Part shown: positions 13,912-22,327 of the stretch, in pieces
How the letters are laid out: each line of letters opens with the position of its first letter
Position numbering within the stretch: position 1 is the stretch's first letter
DNA from: a virus
DNA: 25,527 bases
Direction: 5' to 3' (one strand)
IMG/VR virus record: IMGVR_UViG_3300025699_000049
Coordinates: 1 to 25,527 of that record
Notes under the pieces: generated by a model
What the model was told of the DNA's origin: nothing
The model's database searches: none
What the model saw: the letters and a program-made list of their open reading frames with translations, nothing else
Translations under genes and position numbers: made by a program

Positions 13912-15178
13912 CAACAGAATATATATGGAAGTTCCTATCGATTTGCAATTAGAGATCGATAAGGAGCTTACGTATATGATTGCCTCGCATAATCCTAGTG
14001 ACCCTCCACAGGTTATTAAGAATATGTCAATAATTAGAACGGGTTTGATCTCTATTCCAGTAGGAAGAACAGATCTTATCCCGACTAATTACGAGATAAT
14101 CGATAAGCGTTTAATGCCGAAAGCAGACTTTCCTGACTTTAAGTTCCCGTTACGTGCTAGTCAACAGGAGGTTTATGACGACCTCGATGACAACTGTATA
14201 GTGAACGCTTGGGTCAGTTGGGGAAAGACTTTTACAGGTTTAGCTATGGCAGGTAAACTTGGTTTAAAAACTCTTGTTATTGTACACACCGTACCTCTTC
14301 GCAATCAGTGGGCGAAGGAAGTAGAAAAAGTCTATGGTTTCAAGGCTGGAATTATAGGCAGTGGAAAGTTTGAAATTGATAGTCCTATAGTGATTGGCAA
14401 TACCCAGACTTTATACCGAAACATAGACAAGATAAGAAAAGAATTTGGCACTATCATTCTAGATGAAATGCACCACGTTAGTAGTCCGACCTTTTCTAAA
14501 CTATTAGATTCAAATTACTGTAGATATAAGATAGGTCTGTCTGGCACGATACAAAGAAAAGATGGGAAACACGTTGTGTTTAGAGACTACTTTGGCAGTA
14601 AAGTATATAAACCACCTAAAGAGAACTATATGGTTCCTAAAGTCCATCTAGTACAATCCGAAGTAAGATTTATGGATGGCAACAAGACACCTTGGGCAAA
14701 CCGTGTAACAGCATTGTCCACTAACGAGGAATATATACACACAGTCGCTATGCTGGCTGCGGCCTACGCCGCAAAAGGGCATAAAGTGCTGGTAGTGAGC
14801 GATCGTGTCCAGTTTTTGAAGGTATGCGCCGAATTAGCAGGTGAAAAAGCAGTTTGTGTTACGGGCGACGTCCCACATGAGGAAAGAGAAGAGATAATAG
14901 ATGAAATTAAACATACTAGCAAGAACATTTTATTCGGCACTCAAGCTATTTTTAGCGAAGGCATTAGCGTCGACGTGCTATCTTGCCTTATCCTTGGTAC
15001 TCCTATCAATAATGATCCCCTCCTAACCCAGTTGGTGGGTAGGGTTATTCGAAAGAGAGAAGGAAAGGTACAGCCAGTGATAGTAGACATTCAATTAAAG
15101 GGCAATACTGCCAAAAGACAAGCGTCCAATCGTATAGGACATTATATGAAAGAAGGCTATGAGATCACATACATTTAA
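13895..15178 (+). CDS. SF2 DNA helicase (UvsW/RadD-like)
   Basis: 427 residues from ATG 13895. Motifs of a superfamily 2 helicase in order: LRASQQEVYDDL (86-97), Walker A region AWVSWGKTF (105-113), TLVIVHTVPLRNQW (Ia), ILDEMHH (188-194, DExH box), GLSGTIQRKDG (motif III), VLVVSDRVQFLKV (IV), then GTQAIFSEGISVDVLSCLIL (V) and QLVGRVIRKREGK (VI). The P-loop keeps the essential GKT but has Trp where Gly or Ser is usual. About 85 N-terminal residues form an extra domain, as in T4 UvsW. UvsW-like enzymes unwind branched DNA and R-loops and help shift from origin- to recombination-dependent replication; that role is inferred here. It ends just before promoter P5. Confidence 0.9.
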   Translation: MKAVISNRIYMEVPIDLQLEIDKELTYMIASHNPSDPPQVIKNMSIIRTGLISIPVGRTDLIPTNYEIIDKRLMPKADFPDFKFPLRASQQEVYDDLDDNCIVNAWVSWGKTFTGLAMAGKLGLKTLVIVHTVPLRNQWAKEVEKVYGFKAGIIGSGKFEIDSPIVIGNTQTLYRNIDKIRKEFGTIILDEMHHVSSPTFSKLLDSNYCRYKIGLSGTIQRKDGKHVVFRDYFGSKVYKPPKENYMVPKVHLVQSEVRFMDGNKTPWANRVTALSTNEEYIHTVAMLAAAYAAKGHKVLVVSDRVQFLKVCAELAGEKAVCVTGDVPHEEREEIIDEIKHTSKNILFGTQAIFSEGISVDVLSCLILGTPINNDPLLTQLVGRVIRKREGKVQPVIVDIQLKGNTAKRQASNRIGHYMKEGYEITYI

Positions 15179-15189
15179 AAAAATAGTTC

Positions 15190-15218
15190 TTGACAAACGC
15201 TTAATTATTTGGTATAAT
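15190..15218 (+). promoter_or_regulatory. Promoter P5 (sigma-70 type)
   Basis: -35 TTGACA at 15190-15195 and -10 TATAAT at 15213-15218, spacing 17, preceded by AAATAGTTC. Expected start near 15225. It probably drives the long unit that ends at terminator T3 (about 8.3 kb). Confidence 0.9.
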
Positions 15219-15276
15219 AATGCTCTTATTTAATTGGAAAAAGATTTACGAAAAAGCGGAGGGGAGTTCTAACAAC

Positions 15277-15615
15277 GTGATAGAGATTCTCCATATGCTT
15301 CATAAGAAAAAGATACCTTATAATAAGTACGACCCATTGTACAAGTATATGGGTGAAAGCTTTTCAGGAGATTCCTTTTTATTGGCTCCTGATGCTCTTT
15401 TAGATTATGCTTTTAAGTATGATTCAAAAGAGGTAGCAGTATATATTGCATTGGCTTCTAGACGCAGATTAGCCGATTATATTGCATTTAATAAAAAGAC
15501 TTTGAGTGTGCGTCACGCTCCACAACTAATAAACTTAATAAATCAAAACAGACTACTTTTTATAGAAGATGGACAAATCCACTTTATATACGAAGAAGCC
15601 CACCGGAGAAAGTAA
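15277..15615 (+). CDS. Hypothetical protein, first gene of the P5 unit
   Basis: 112 residues if started at GTG 15277, which has GGAGGGGAG (15258-15266) ten bases upstream. An in-frame ATG at 15220 lies only two bases past the P5 -10 box, before the expected transcript start, so it cannot be used from that promoter. The product is helical and mildly basic: HMLHKKKIPYNKYDPLY, then SFLLAPDALLDYAFKY, YIALASRRRLADYIAF and a C-terminal helix ending in Arg-Arg-Lys. No known motif, signal peptide or membrane span. Family not recognised. It overlaps nothing and is followed five bases later by the ssDNA-binding protein gene, so it could be a small replication or recombination accessory. Confidence 0.7.
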   Translation: MIEILHMLHKKKIPYNKYDPLYKYMGESFSGDSFLLAPDALLDYAFKYDSKEVAVYIALASRRRLADYIAFNKKTLSVRHAPQLINLINQNRLLFIEDGQIHFIYEEAHRRK

Positions 15616-15619
15616 AACA

Positions 15620-16255
15620 ATGGCAATTTCATTCAATAAGCAAAAAGGTTCAGCACAAAAATCCTCAAACAACTCTTACAAGTACGTAGACGGCGACAAT
15701 AAAGTTCGTATCGTTGGTGATATTCTTGCACGTTATGTTTACTGGGTTAAAGGCGAGAACGACAAAAATCTACCTTTAGAGTGTCTTTCTTTTGACCGTG
15801 ACGCAGAAGCGTTTACTAACAAAGAAAAAGACTGGGTTCGTGAGTATTACCCTGACCTTAAATGTGGTTGGTCTTATGCTACCCAGTGTATCGATCCTAA
15901 AGATGGTCAAGTTAAAGTACTAAACTTGAAGAAAAAATTATGGGAACAAGTCATCACAGCAGCTGAAGACTTAGGTGATCCTACGGATGTAGAGACAGGT
16001 TGGGATATTACCTTTAAACGAGTCAAGACTGGCCCTCTAGCATACAACGTAGAGTATCAACTACAGGCGTTAAAGTGCAAAACTCGCGCTTTGGAAGACG
16101 ATGAGTTAGCAGCTATCAAAGATCTTAAATCAATGGATCTAGTAATGGCTCGACCTACTCCAGACGCTCAGAAAGAGCTTCTTGATCGCATCCGTAAAGG
16201 TAGCGATGATAATGTAGATGAATCTTTAGAAGACGAATTCAAAGTAGGATTTTAA
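15620..16255 (+). CDS. Probable single-stranded DNA-binding protein
   Basis: 211 residues. ATG 15620 is chosen (GGAG at 15605-15608); upstream in-frame codons lie inside the previous gene. The N-terminal part is Lys/Ser/Asn-rich (SFNKQKGSAQKSSNNSYKYV), then DGDNKVRIVGDILARYVYWV starts a strand-rich core with many aromatic and basic residues (WVKGEN, WVREYYP, KLWEQV, WDITFKRVKTGP). The C-terminus is an acidic tail, DDNVDESLEDEFKVGF, of the type that recruits partners in SSB proteins. This architecture and the place directly before SbcD/SbcC suggest a phage ssDNA-binding protein resembling T4 gp32 in general layout. No zinc site is seen. Codon choice looks expression-favouring, as expected for an abundant protein. 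The assignment is inference from layout and context. Confidence 0.75.
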   Translation: MAISFNKQKGSAQKSSNNSYKYVDGDNKVRIVGDILARYVYWVKGENDKNLPLECLSFDRDAEAFTNKEKDWVREYYPDLKCGWSYATQCIDPKDGQVKVLNLKKKLWEQVITAAEDLGDPTDVETGWDITFKRVKTGPLAYNVEYQLQALKCKTRALEDDELAAIKDLKSMDLVMARPTPDAQKELLDRIRKGSDDNVDESLEDEFKVGF

Positions 16256-16261
16256 AGTAGT

Positions 16262-17221
16262 ATGATACTATTCACAGCAGATTGGCATATTAAACTAGGG
16301 CAGAAGAATGTCCCAGTTGACTGGGCGAAGAACAGGTATAAAATGTTCTTCAAACAGGTTCATGAGTTAGAAAAAGAGTGTAATATGCACATCATTGGAG
16401 GCGACCTATTTGATAGGTTGCCGACAATGGAAGAGCTTGAGTTGTATTTCCTATTTATTAGGAATGTTCAGATACCTACCATAATATATGACGGGAATCA
16501 TGAAGCAACTAAGAAACATAAAACGTTCTTTACTAACCTCAAAAAAGCCTCAAAAGATATAAACCCTTTAGTAACAGTGATAGATATATCCTACATAGAT
16601 GAAGATCTAGGATTCGGTATACTTCCTTATGCAGACTTGCATCGTAAAGGTATTATTGATCATTTTGACGCTTCCCAACCTTTGTTTACCCATGTGCGAG
16701 GAGAGATACCTCCCCATGTTAAACCAGAAGTAAATCTAGATATGTTTGATGAGTTTCCTGTAGTATTTGCGGGTGATTTACATTCACATAGCAATACCCA
16801 AAGAAATATAGTATACCCTGGTAGCCCTATGACTACTTCGTTCCACAGGAATAAAGTAGAAACAGGCTACTTACTGATTTCAGAAGATACCTGGGATTGG
16901 TTGTGGTATCCTTTCAAGTTGCCTCAACTACTAAGAAAAACAGTATCTAACACAGACGCTATGATTTCCACCGAGTATGACCACACTATCTATGAGGTAG
17001 AAGGTGATATTCAGGATTTGGCAAACGTAAAAGACTCAGATCTGTTAGATAAGAAAGTAGTTAAACGAAATACAGAAACCAGTCTAGTTATTGGTGCCGA
17101 TATGACGATAGAGGAAGAGTTAGCAGAATACTTAATCTACATATTAGAAATAGAAGAAGAAAAAATCCCCGATATTATAGGAACTTACAATGATTACTCT
17201 CAAAAAGCTCAACTGGGATAA
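16262..17221 (+). CDS. SbcD/gp47-like recombination nuclease subunit
   Basis: 319 residues from ATG 16262. A calcineurin-like metallophosphoesterase: ADWH (6-9, Asp7 and His9), GGDLFD (46-51), YDGNHE (76-81) and AGDLHSH near residue 175 are the metal-binding motifs in order. NIVYPGSPMTTSF follows as in other SbcD/Mre11 proteins. It pairs with the SbcC-like ATPase directly downstream, with a 32-base overlap, matching T4 gp47/gp46 and T5 D12/D13. Together they should trim or open DNA ends and help degrade host DNA or feed recombination. The ribosome site is weak (AAAGTAGT), so coupling to the previous gene is possible. Confidence 0.93.
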   Translation: MILFTADWHIKLGQKNVPVDWAKNRYKMFFKQVHELEKECNMHIIGGDLFDRLPTMEELELYFLFIRNVQIPTIIYDGNHEATKKHKTFFTNLKKASKDINPLVTVIDISYIDEDLGFGILPYADLHRKGIIDHFDASQPLFTHVRGEIPPHVKPEVNLDMFDEFPVVFAGDLHSHSNTQRNIVYPGSPMTTSFHRNKVETGYLLISEDTWDWLWYPFKLPQLLRKTVSNTDAMISTEYDHTIYEVEGDIQDLANVKDSDLLDKKVVKRNTETSLVIGADMTIEEELAEYLIYILEIEEEKIPDIIGTYNDYSQKAQLG

Positions 17222-18989
17222 CTGCTTTAGTTACGGTGCTGGTAACGAGTTGAACCTCGATGCCAATACAGTAACGCAGATCATTGGTACTAACGGGATG
17301 GGAAAGTCTTCCATCCCGTTAATTATAGAGGAAGCATTATATAACAAAAACTCTAAAGGTATCAAGAAAGCAGATATACCTAATAGATACGTAAACGATG
17401 GGTATAGTATATCATTGGAATTCTCAAAAGGAGCCAATGAGTACAAAATATCTATAAACAGAAAAAATTCTGTAAAGGTAAAATTAGAGCACAATGGTGA
17501 AGACATATCTAGTCATACAGCTACTAATACTTACAAAACATTACAAGAGATAATAGGGGTAGACTTCAAGACCTTTTCTCAGTTAGTATACCAAAATACT
17601 AATGCGAGTCTGCAGTTTCTTACAGCTACTGACTCTAATAGAAAGAAGTTCTTGATTGACCTATTACATCTTGAAGAATACGTCGAGTTGTTCGATATAT
17701 TCAAAGAGGCCTCCAAAGAGACTAGCTCCTTGGTTTCTTCGGTTCAAGCAAAGATTGCAACGATAGATAAGTGGTTGACAGACAATAAATTGAGTGATAC
17801 CAATATACTTCCTTTGATAAATATTGATATTTCTACGGAAGAAGACGAGAAGCAATTAAGTACTTTATCTTTAGAAATTAAAAATATCACTGAAAATAAT
17901 AATAAAATATCAAAAAATAATAGTCTAGTAACTATGCTAAAGGATGTAGATTTAGCTAAGGCCCAGGCAGGCTCTCCTGGAGAGAAAGTACCTACTACGG
18001 AACATAAAGAGGCTTTATACGCAGTAAAGGCCAAGAGACTACAGGCAGTAAAGTCGTTAGAGAAGATAGTTAAGTTAAAAAGCAGTTGTCACGTATGTGA
18101 TCAACCTATCAATGAAGAGTTTAGACGTGACTTAATTTCTACTGAGATTGCACAAAGAGACTCTTGCGATATAGAGATTGAAGTATTAGAAGGCGTAATA
18201 GAAGGCGCTAACTTTACTAATCAAAAAGTACAGCAGGCCTTAGATTTAGAGAGAAAATGGAGTGACCTATTTAGGTCTATAGACCGAAGTTTACCTACTA
18301 AGCTAGTGTCTGAGAGTGACCTACTAGTAGAGGTAGAGAACCTTAGTGCTAGACTTAAAATTAAAAGAGATGAGATACGGCTCTTAACTGATCAGAATAC
18401 TGCCATTACCAAGCGTAATACTCGTATACAAGTTATACAGGAACAGACGCAAAACTTTATCACACAGCTAGGAGAAGCCACTAAGACTCTGAATCAACAC
18501 GCGCAGTTAGATGCAAATCTAGAGGTACTAAAGAAGTCATTCAGTACTAACGGATTACTGGCGTACAAGATAGAAAACCTAGTGGTAGAGCTAGAAGATG
18601 TAGCTAATACTTATCTTGCAGAGTTATCAGATGGTAGGTTTACTTTAGGGTTCAATGTAGAAAAGGACAAGTTAAACGTAGAAATTACGGACAACGGTAA
18701 CACTGTTGATATTCTTGCACTTTCATCTGGAGAACTAGCAAGGGTAAACACTGCTACTCTTATTGCGATACGCAAACTAATGAGTAGTATATCAAAGTCT
18801 AAAATCAATATATTGTTTCTAGATGAAGTCATCAATGTATTAGATGAGGTAGGTAGAGAAAAGATGGTAGAATTGTTAATAAAAGAAGATGAACTGAACA
18901 CCTATATAGTATCACACGGCTGGACGCACCCGCTGTTGGATAAGATAGAAGTTGTCAAAGATGGAAATGTGAGTAAACTAGAATGGTAG
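17190..18989 (+). CDS. SbcC/gp46-like recombination ATPase with zinc hook
   Basis: 599 residues from ATG 17190 (TAGGA upstream). N-terminal Walker A GTNGMGKSS (33-41); central long coiled coil interrupted by a zinc hook CHVC (300-303); C-terminal signature LSSGE (511-515) and Walker B ILFLDE (541-546), then VSHGWTH as the switch-like histidine. The coiled-coil arms of roughly 110-140 residues on each side are short for the family, as in phage gp46/D13. It forms the ATP-driven clamp for the SbcD-like nuclease. Its last codons overlap the nuclease gene that follows by seven bases. Confidence 0.94.
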   Translation: MITLKKLNWDNCFSYGAGNELNLDANTVTQIIGTNGMGKSSIPLIIEEALYNKNSKGIKKADIPNRYVNDGYSISLEFSKGANEYKISINRKNSVKVKLEHNGEDISSHTATNTYKTLQEIIGVDFKTFSQLVYQNTNASLQFLTATDSNRKKFLIDLLHLEEYVELFDIFKEASKETSSLVSSVQAKIATIDKWLTDNKLSDTNILPLINIDISTEEDEKQLSTLSLEIKNITENNNKISKNNSLVTMLKDVDLAKAQAGSPGEKVPTTEHKEALYAVKAKRLQAVKSLEKIVKLKSSCHVCDQPINEEFRRDLISTEIAQRDSCDIEIEVLEGVIEGANFTNQKVQQALDLERKWSDLFRSIDRSLPTKLVSESDLLVEVENLSARLKIKRDEIRLLTDQNTAITKRNTRIQVIQEQTQNFITQLGEATKTLNQHAQLDANLEVLKKSFSTNGLLAYKIENLVVELEDVANTYLAELSDGRFTLGFNVEKDKLNVEITDNGNTVDILALSSGELARVNTATLIAIRKLMSSISKSKINILFLDEVINVLDEVGREKMVELLIKEDELNTYIVSHGWTHPLLDKIEVVKDGNVSKLEW

Positions 18990-19441
18990 ATTCGAGAGCA
19001 AAAGGTGCCAGAGGTGAGTACTTAGTAAGGGATATGTTAAGAGAGAGCACAGGCTTAAAGTTCGAGAGAGTCCCCGCTTCGGGGGCTTTAGAATATTTAA
19101 AGGGGGATTTGTACGTACCCAGAGAAGCCAATAAGTACTGCATAGAGATAAAGAACTATGCAGATTCTCCATTAACTGATAAGCTGTTTACGGCTGAAAA
19201 GACTAATAATCTTATTCGTTGGTGGAAGAAGGTAGTTCAACAGGCAAAAGGCGGAGACCAGGAGCCTATGTTGTTCTTCAAGTATAACAGATCAAAGGTA
19301 TTCGTAGTAGTAGATGAATTACCTAAGAATACTAAATATATTCATATCAATTGGTTGGGGTGCTATGTTATGTTAGCCGAGGAGTGGCTGGCACAAGAGG
19401 AGATACACTTTATTCATGAGACGAACATTATCAAGAGGTAG
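18983..19441 (+). CDS. PDDEXK nuclease, Holliday junction resolvase-like
   Basis: 152 residues from ATG 18983. Conserved residues in order: SRAKGARGEYLVRDML (Glu12 in a helix), GDLYV (Asp42), and CIEIKNYA (Glu55-x-Lys57), the D-(E)xK metal site of PDDEXK nucleases; RVPASGALEYLKGDL resembles the Hjc-type loop between them. WWKKVVQQA and the strand FFKYNRSKVFVVV follow as expected for the fold. Archaeal Hjc and several phage resolvases share this arrangement, and position between SbcC and the flap exonuclease supports a recombination role, such as cutting Holliday or branched junctions before packaging. A general restriction-like nuclease is the alternative. Confidence 0.8.
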   Translation: MVDSRAKGARGEYLVRDMLRESTGLKFERVPASGALEYLKGDLYVPREANKYCIEIKNYADSPLTDKLFTAEKTNNLIRWWKKVVQQAKGGDQEPMLFFKYNRSKVFVVVDELPKNTKYIHINWLGCYVMLAEEWLAQEEIHFIHETNIIKR

Positions 19442-19472
19442 CTGCGTTAGACAGCTCGGGAGAAGAAAAATC

Positions 19473-20312
19473 ATGGCTTTTGACTTTAGTAAAAAGCTCC
19501 AAAAAGATGAAGGTACCACACTTGTAGTAGACGCACTTAACTTAGCGTTTCGCTGGAAGCACAACGGAAAGACAGACTTTGTACAAGAGTATATAGGAAC
19601 AGTACAATCATTAGCTACTTCATACAACTGTGAGAAGATCATAATCACAGCAGACCAAGGATCCTCTTCTTATAGAAAGAAGCTTGATCCTGGCTACAAG
19701 ATGAATCGGAAAGAGAAGTATGCTGAACAGACCGAAGAGGAGGCTGCAGCGTTTAAGTTGTTCTTCCAAGAGTACGAAAAGACTTTAGCAGCTTTAGAGA
19801 ACATGTATCCTGTATTACGTTACGACGGTGTAGAGGCTGATGACATTGCAGCTCACCTAGTAAAATTTCAAGCTCGCTACGGACTAGATAAAGTATGGCT
19901 AGTATCTAGTGACCGAGATTGGGACTTACTAATTAATGACACAGTGTCACGCTTCTCGTATGTTACTAGAAAAGAAGTTACTAAAGCTAATTGGTCAGAC
20001 CACTACGATGTATCTATGGAAGAGTATATATCTTTGAAGTGCCTAACTGGGGATAAAGGGGACAACGTCCCAGGCATCCCAGGAGTAGGGCCAAAGCGTG
20101 CTCAAAGTCTCATCGAGCAGTTCGGAGACGCAATGAGTGTGTACGATGCAGTTCCTTTAGGCGGCTCGTATAAATATATACAATCTGTAAACTTACACGC
20201 AGAACAGATACTAAAGAATTATGAACTGATGGATTTACTAACATATTGCGATGATGCAATAGGAGTCGAGAATATAAACGACATCGAAGGAAAACTAATA
20301 AATGAAGATTGA
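19473..20312 (+). CDS. 5'-3' flap exonuclease (T5 D15 / Pol I N-terminal type)
   Basis: 279 residues. ATG 19473 (GGGAG upstream) is preferred to ATG 19416, which would overlap the previous gene and add a basic, unmatched 19 residues. FEN motifs: VVDALNLAFR (18-27, Asp20), VEADDIAAHL (120-129, Glu121, Asp123, Asp124), SSDRDWDLL (145-153) and LTGDKGDNVPGIPGVGPKRA (191-210, metal site plus helix-3-turn-helix). This is the 5' nuclease that the family A polymerase here lacks; it removes primers and flaps and may degrade host DNA. It overlaps the ribonucleotide reductase start by 11 bases. Confidence 0.94.
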   Translation: MAFDFSKKLQKDEGTTLVVDALNLAFRWKHNGKTDFVQEYIGTVQSLATSYNCEKIIITADQGSSSYRKKLDPGYKMNRKEKYAEQTEEEAAAFKLFFQEYEKTLAALENMYPVLRYDGVEADDIAAHLVKFQARYGLDKVWLVSSDRDWDLLINDTVSRFSYVTRKEVTKANWSDHYDVSMEEYISLKCLTGDKGDNVPGIPGVGPKRAQSLIEQFGDAMSVYDAVPLGGSYKYIQSVNLHAEQILKNYELMDLLTYCDDAIGVENINDIEGKLINED

Positions 20313-22071
20313 TTATAACAGAGACAAGTACCTTTCAGAGTTTAGCATAAAAACTCTAGAAGACAGATACTTACTAGAAGGAGAGACTTCTCCTCAAGAT
20401 GCATTTGCTAGGGCTGCTAAAGCCTTTTCGGACGATGATGCACACGCACAAAGACTGTATGACTATGCTAGTAAACTTTGGTTTATGTTTTCTACTCCTG
20501 TTCTTAGCAATGGTGGCAGTAAGCGTGGTTTACCTATTAGCTGCTTTTTAAACTTTGTAGAGGATAGCAGACAAGGTCTTACAGGTCATTATACGGAGAA
20601 TGCGTTTCTTTCTTCTGTTGGAGGCGGTATAGGCGGTTCTTGGAGTGACGTACGCAGTGTTGGATCTAAAACCTCTGCGGGGTCAGAGAGTACTGGAGTA
20701 ATCCCGTTCATTAAAGTAGTTGATGCAGAGATGTTAGCTTTTTCACAAGGTGTTACAAGACGAGGAAGTTATGCAGGTTATCTAGAAGTTAATCATCCAG
20801 AGATTGAAGAGTTTTTGGACGTTCGTAAACCAACAGGTGGAGATGTTAATAGAAAGTCTGTTAATGTTCATCATGGTGTTGTGGTTGGCGACGACTTTAT
20901 GAAAATAATCGAACAAGCCACTCTTGTAGAAGGCTTCGACGATTCCTGGGATCTAGTAGATCCTCACAGTGGTAAAGTTACGAAAACTGTATCAGCGAAG
21001 ACACTTTGGGTTAAACTTATCCAAAACCGTGTTGAAACTGGCGAACCTTATATTATGTTTAAGGATACGGTTCAAGACGCTTTACCCCAATTTCAGAAAG
21101 ATTTAGGTCTACAGGTACACCACTCAAATCTATGTTCTGAGATAACACTTGCGACAAGTGCAGAACGTACTGCAGTTTGTTGCCTGTCGAGCGTCAACCT
21201 TGAAGAGTACGACGAGTGGTGCGACAACGATCAATTCATTCCTGATTTAGTACGAATGTTAGATAATGTTTTAACTTACTTTATTGATAACGCACCTGAT
21301 GAGCTTTACCGAGCAAAGTTAAGTGCAGAACGTGAAAGAAGTATCGGTTTAGGTGCAATGGGCTTTCATGCTTATTTACAGCGACAAGATATTCCTTTTG
21401 AAAGTATGTGGGCAGCAAGCTCAAATCACACAATGTTTAAAAGAATAAAATCGGAGGCAGTACGTGCAACAAAACAACTCGCAGAAGAAAGAGGAGAATG
21501 CCCAGACGCAAAAGGTTATGGAGTACGTAATGCCCATTTGTTGGCCGTTGCTCCTAATGCCAGTAGCAGTATTATTTGTGGTAACACTAGCCCTAGCATC
21601 GAGCCTTATCGCGCTAATGCCTTTACTCAAAAAACTAAGTCAGGATCTAGTCTGCTTAAAAACGAGTATCTGGAACACGCTCTGCAAGAGTTGGATATGG
21701 ATACAGCTGAGGTTTGGTCTAGTATAATGACAAAAGGCGGAAGCGTGCAGCATCTAGACTTCTTAGATCAACATACGAAAGATGTGTTTAAAACAGGCGT
21801 AGAGATAGATCAGAAATGGGTTATACAACATGCCGCAGATCGTCAACAGTACATCTGTCAGAGCCAGTCTTTGAATGTGTTCTTCCCTGGCAATGTATCA
21901 AAGCAAGAGCTGCATGCCATTCATATGAGTGCTTGGAAGAAAGGTGTAAAGACTTTATACTATCTTCGTAGTGAGGCAGTGAAAAGAGCAGACAATGTGT
22001 CAGAGCAAGCTTTGAGACAGTATGTTCTAGATGCAGTTGATGAGAACGAATGCTTAGCGTGTGAGGGATAG
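20302..22071 (+). CDS. nrdA: Class Ia ribonucleotide reductase, large subunit NrdA
   Basis: 589 residues from ATG 20302. Active-site residues: Cys81 in LPISCFLNF, Asn276-x-Cys278-x-Glu280 in HHSNLCSEI, Cys293 in AVCCLSSVNL; the paired Tyr of TLYYLRS continues the radical path to NrdB; and Cys584 and Cys587 in the C-terminal ECLACEG accept electrons from thioredoxin. STPVLSNGG (64-72) and NASSSIICGNTSPSIEPY bind substrate. It starts directly in the helical domain and lacks the ATP-cone of full-length NrdA (E. coli 761 residues), so allosteric inhibition by dATP is probably absent. It makes dNDPs for replication with the thioredoxin and NrdB genes that follow. Confidence 0.96.
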   Translation: MKIDYNRDKYLSEFSIKTLEDRYLLEGETSPQDAFARAAKAFSDDDAHAQRLYDYASKLWFMFSTPVLSNGGSKRGLPISCFLNFVEDSRQGLTGHYTENAFLSSVGGGIGGSWSDVRSVGSKTSAGSESTGVIPFIKVVDAEMLAFSQGVTRRGSYAGYLEVNHPEIEEFLDVRKPTGGDVNRKSVNVHHGVVVGDDFMKIIEQATLVEGFDDSWDLVDPHSGKVTKTVSAKTLWVKLIQNRVETGEPYIMFKDTVQDALPQFQKDLGLQVHHSNLCSEITLATSAERTAVCCLSSVNLEEYDEWCDNDQFIPDLVRMLDNVLTYFIDNAPDELYRAKLSAERERSIGLGAMGFHAYLQRQDIPFESMWAASSNHTMFKRIKSEAVRATKQLAEERGECPDAKGYGVRNAHLLAVAPNASSSIICGNTSPSIEPYRANAFTQKTKSGSSLLKNEYLEHALQELDMDTAEVWSSIMTKGGSVQHLDFLDQHTKDVFKTGVEIDQKWVIQHAADRQQYICQSQSLNVFFPGNVSKQELHAIHMSAWKKGVKTLYYLRSEAVKRADNVSEQALRQYVLDAVDENECLACEG

Positions 22072-22072
22072 G

Positions 22073-22327
22073 ATGAAATTATTAAAATTTAGTGCAGACT
22101 GGTGTAGACCTTGTGCAGCGTTGACAAAGACACTAGACGATATAGATTTACCTGTCCCCGTTGAGACAATGGATGTTGATCAAGAACAAGTACTAGCACG
22201 ATCGTATGGGGTACGTGGTGTACCTACAGTAATTTTGGTAGATGCCACTGGAAAAGCTTTAAAACGCTTTTCTGGTGTCAAAAGTAAGGCTGATATAGAA
22301 GCCTGGTTAGGAGATGTGTACGAATGA
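22073..22327 (+). CDS. Thioredoxin-like protein
   Basis: 84 residues. ATG 22073 is used; GAGGG (22063-22067) is five bases upstream and the ATG overlaps the end region of nrdA. The active site is WCRPC (10-14), and YGVRGVPTVILVDATGK holds the cis-Pro loop (VPT). The fold is a short thioredoxin that lacks the first strand and helix of E. coli thioredoxin, like other phage thioredoxins. Its place between nrdA and nrdB suggests that it is the electron donor for this reductase. Its stop overlaps the nrdB start as ATGA. Confidence 0.93.
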   Translation: MKLLKFSADWCRPCAALTKTLDDIDLPVPVETMDVDQEQVLARSYGVRGVPTVILVDATGKALKRFSGVKSKADIEAWLGDVYE

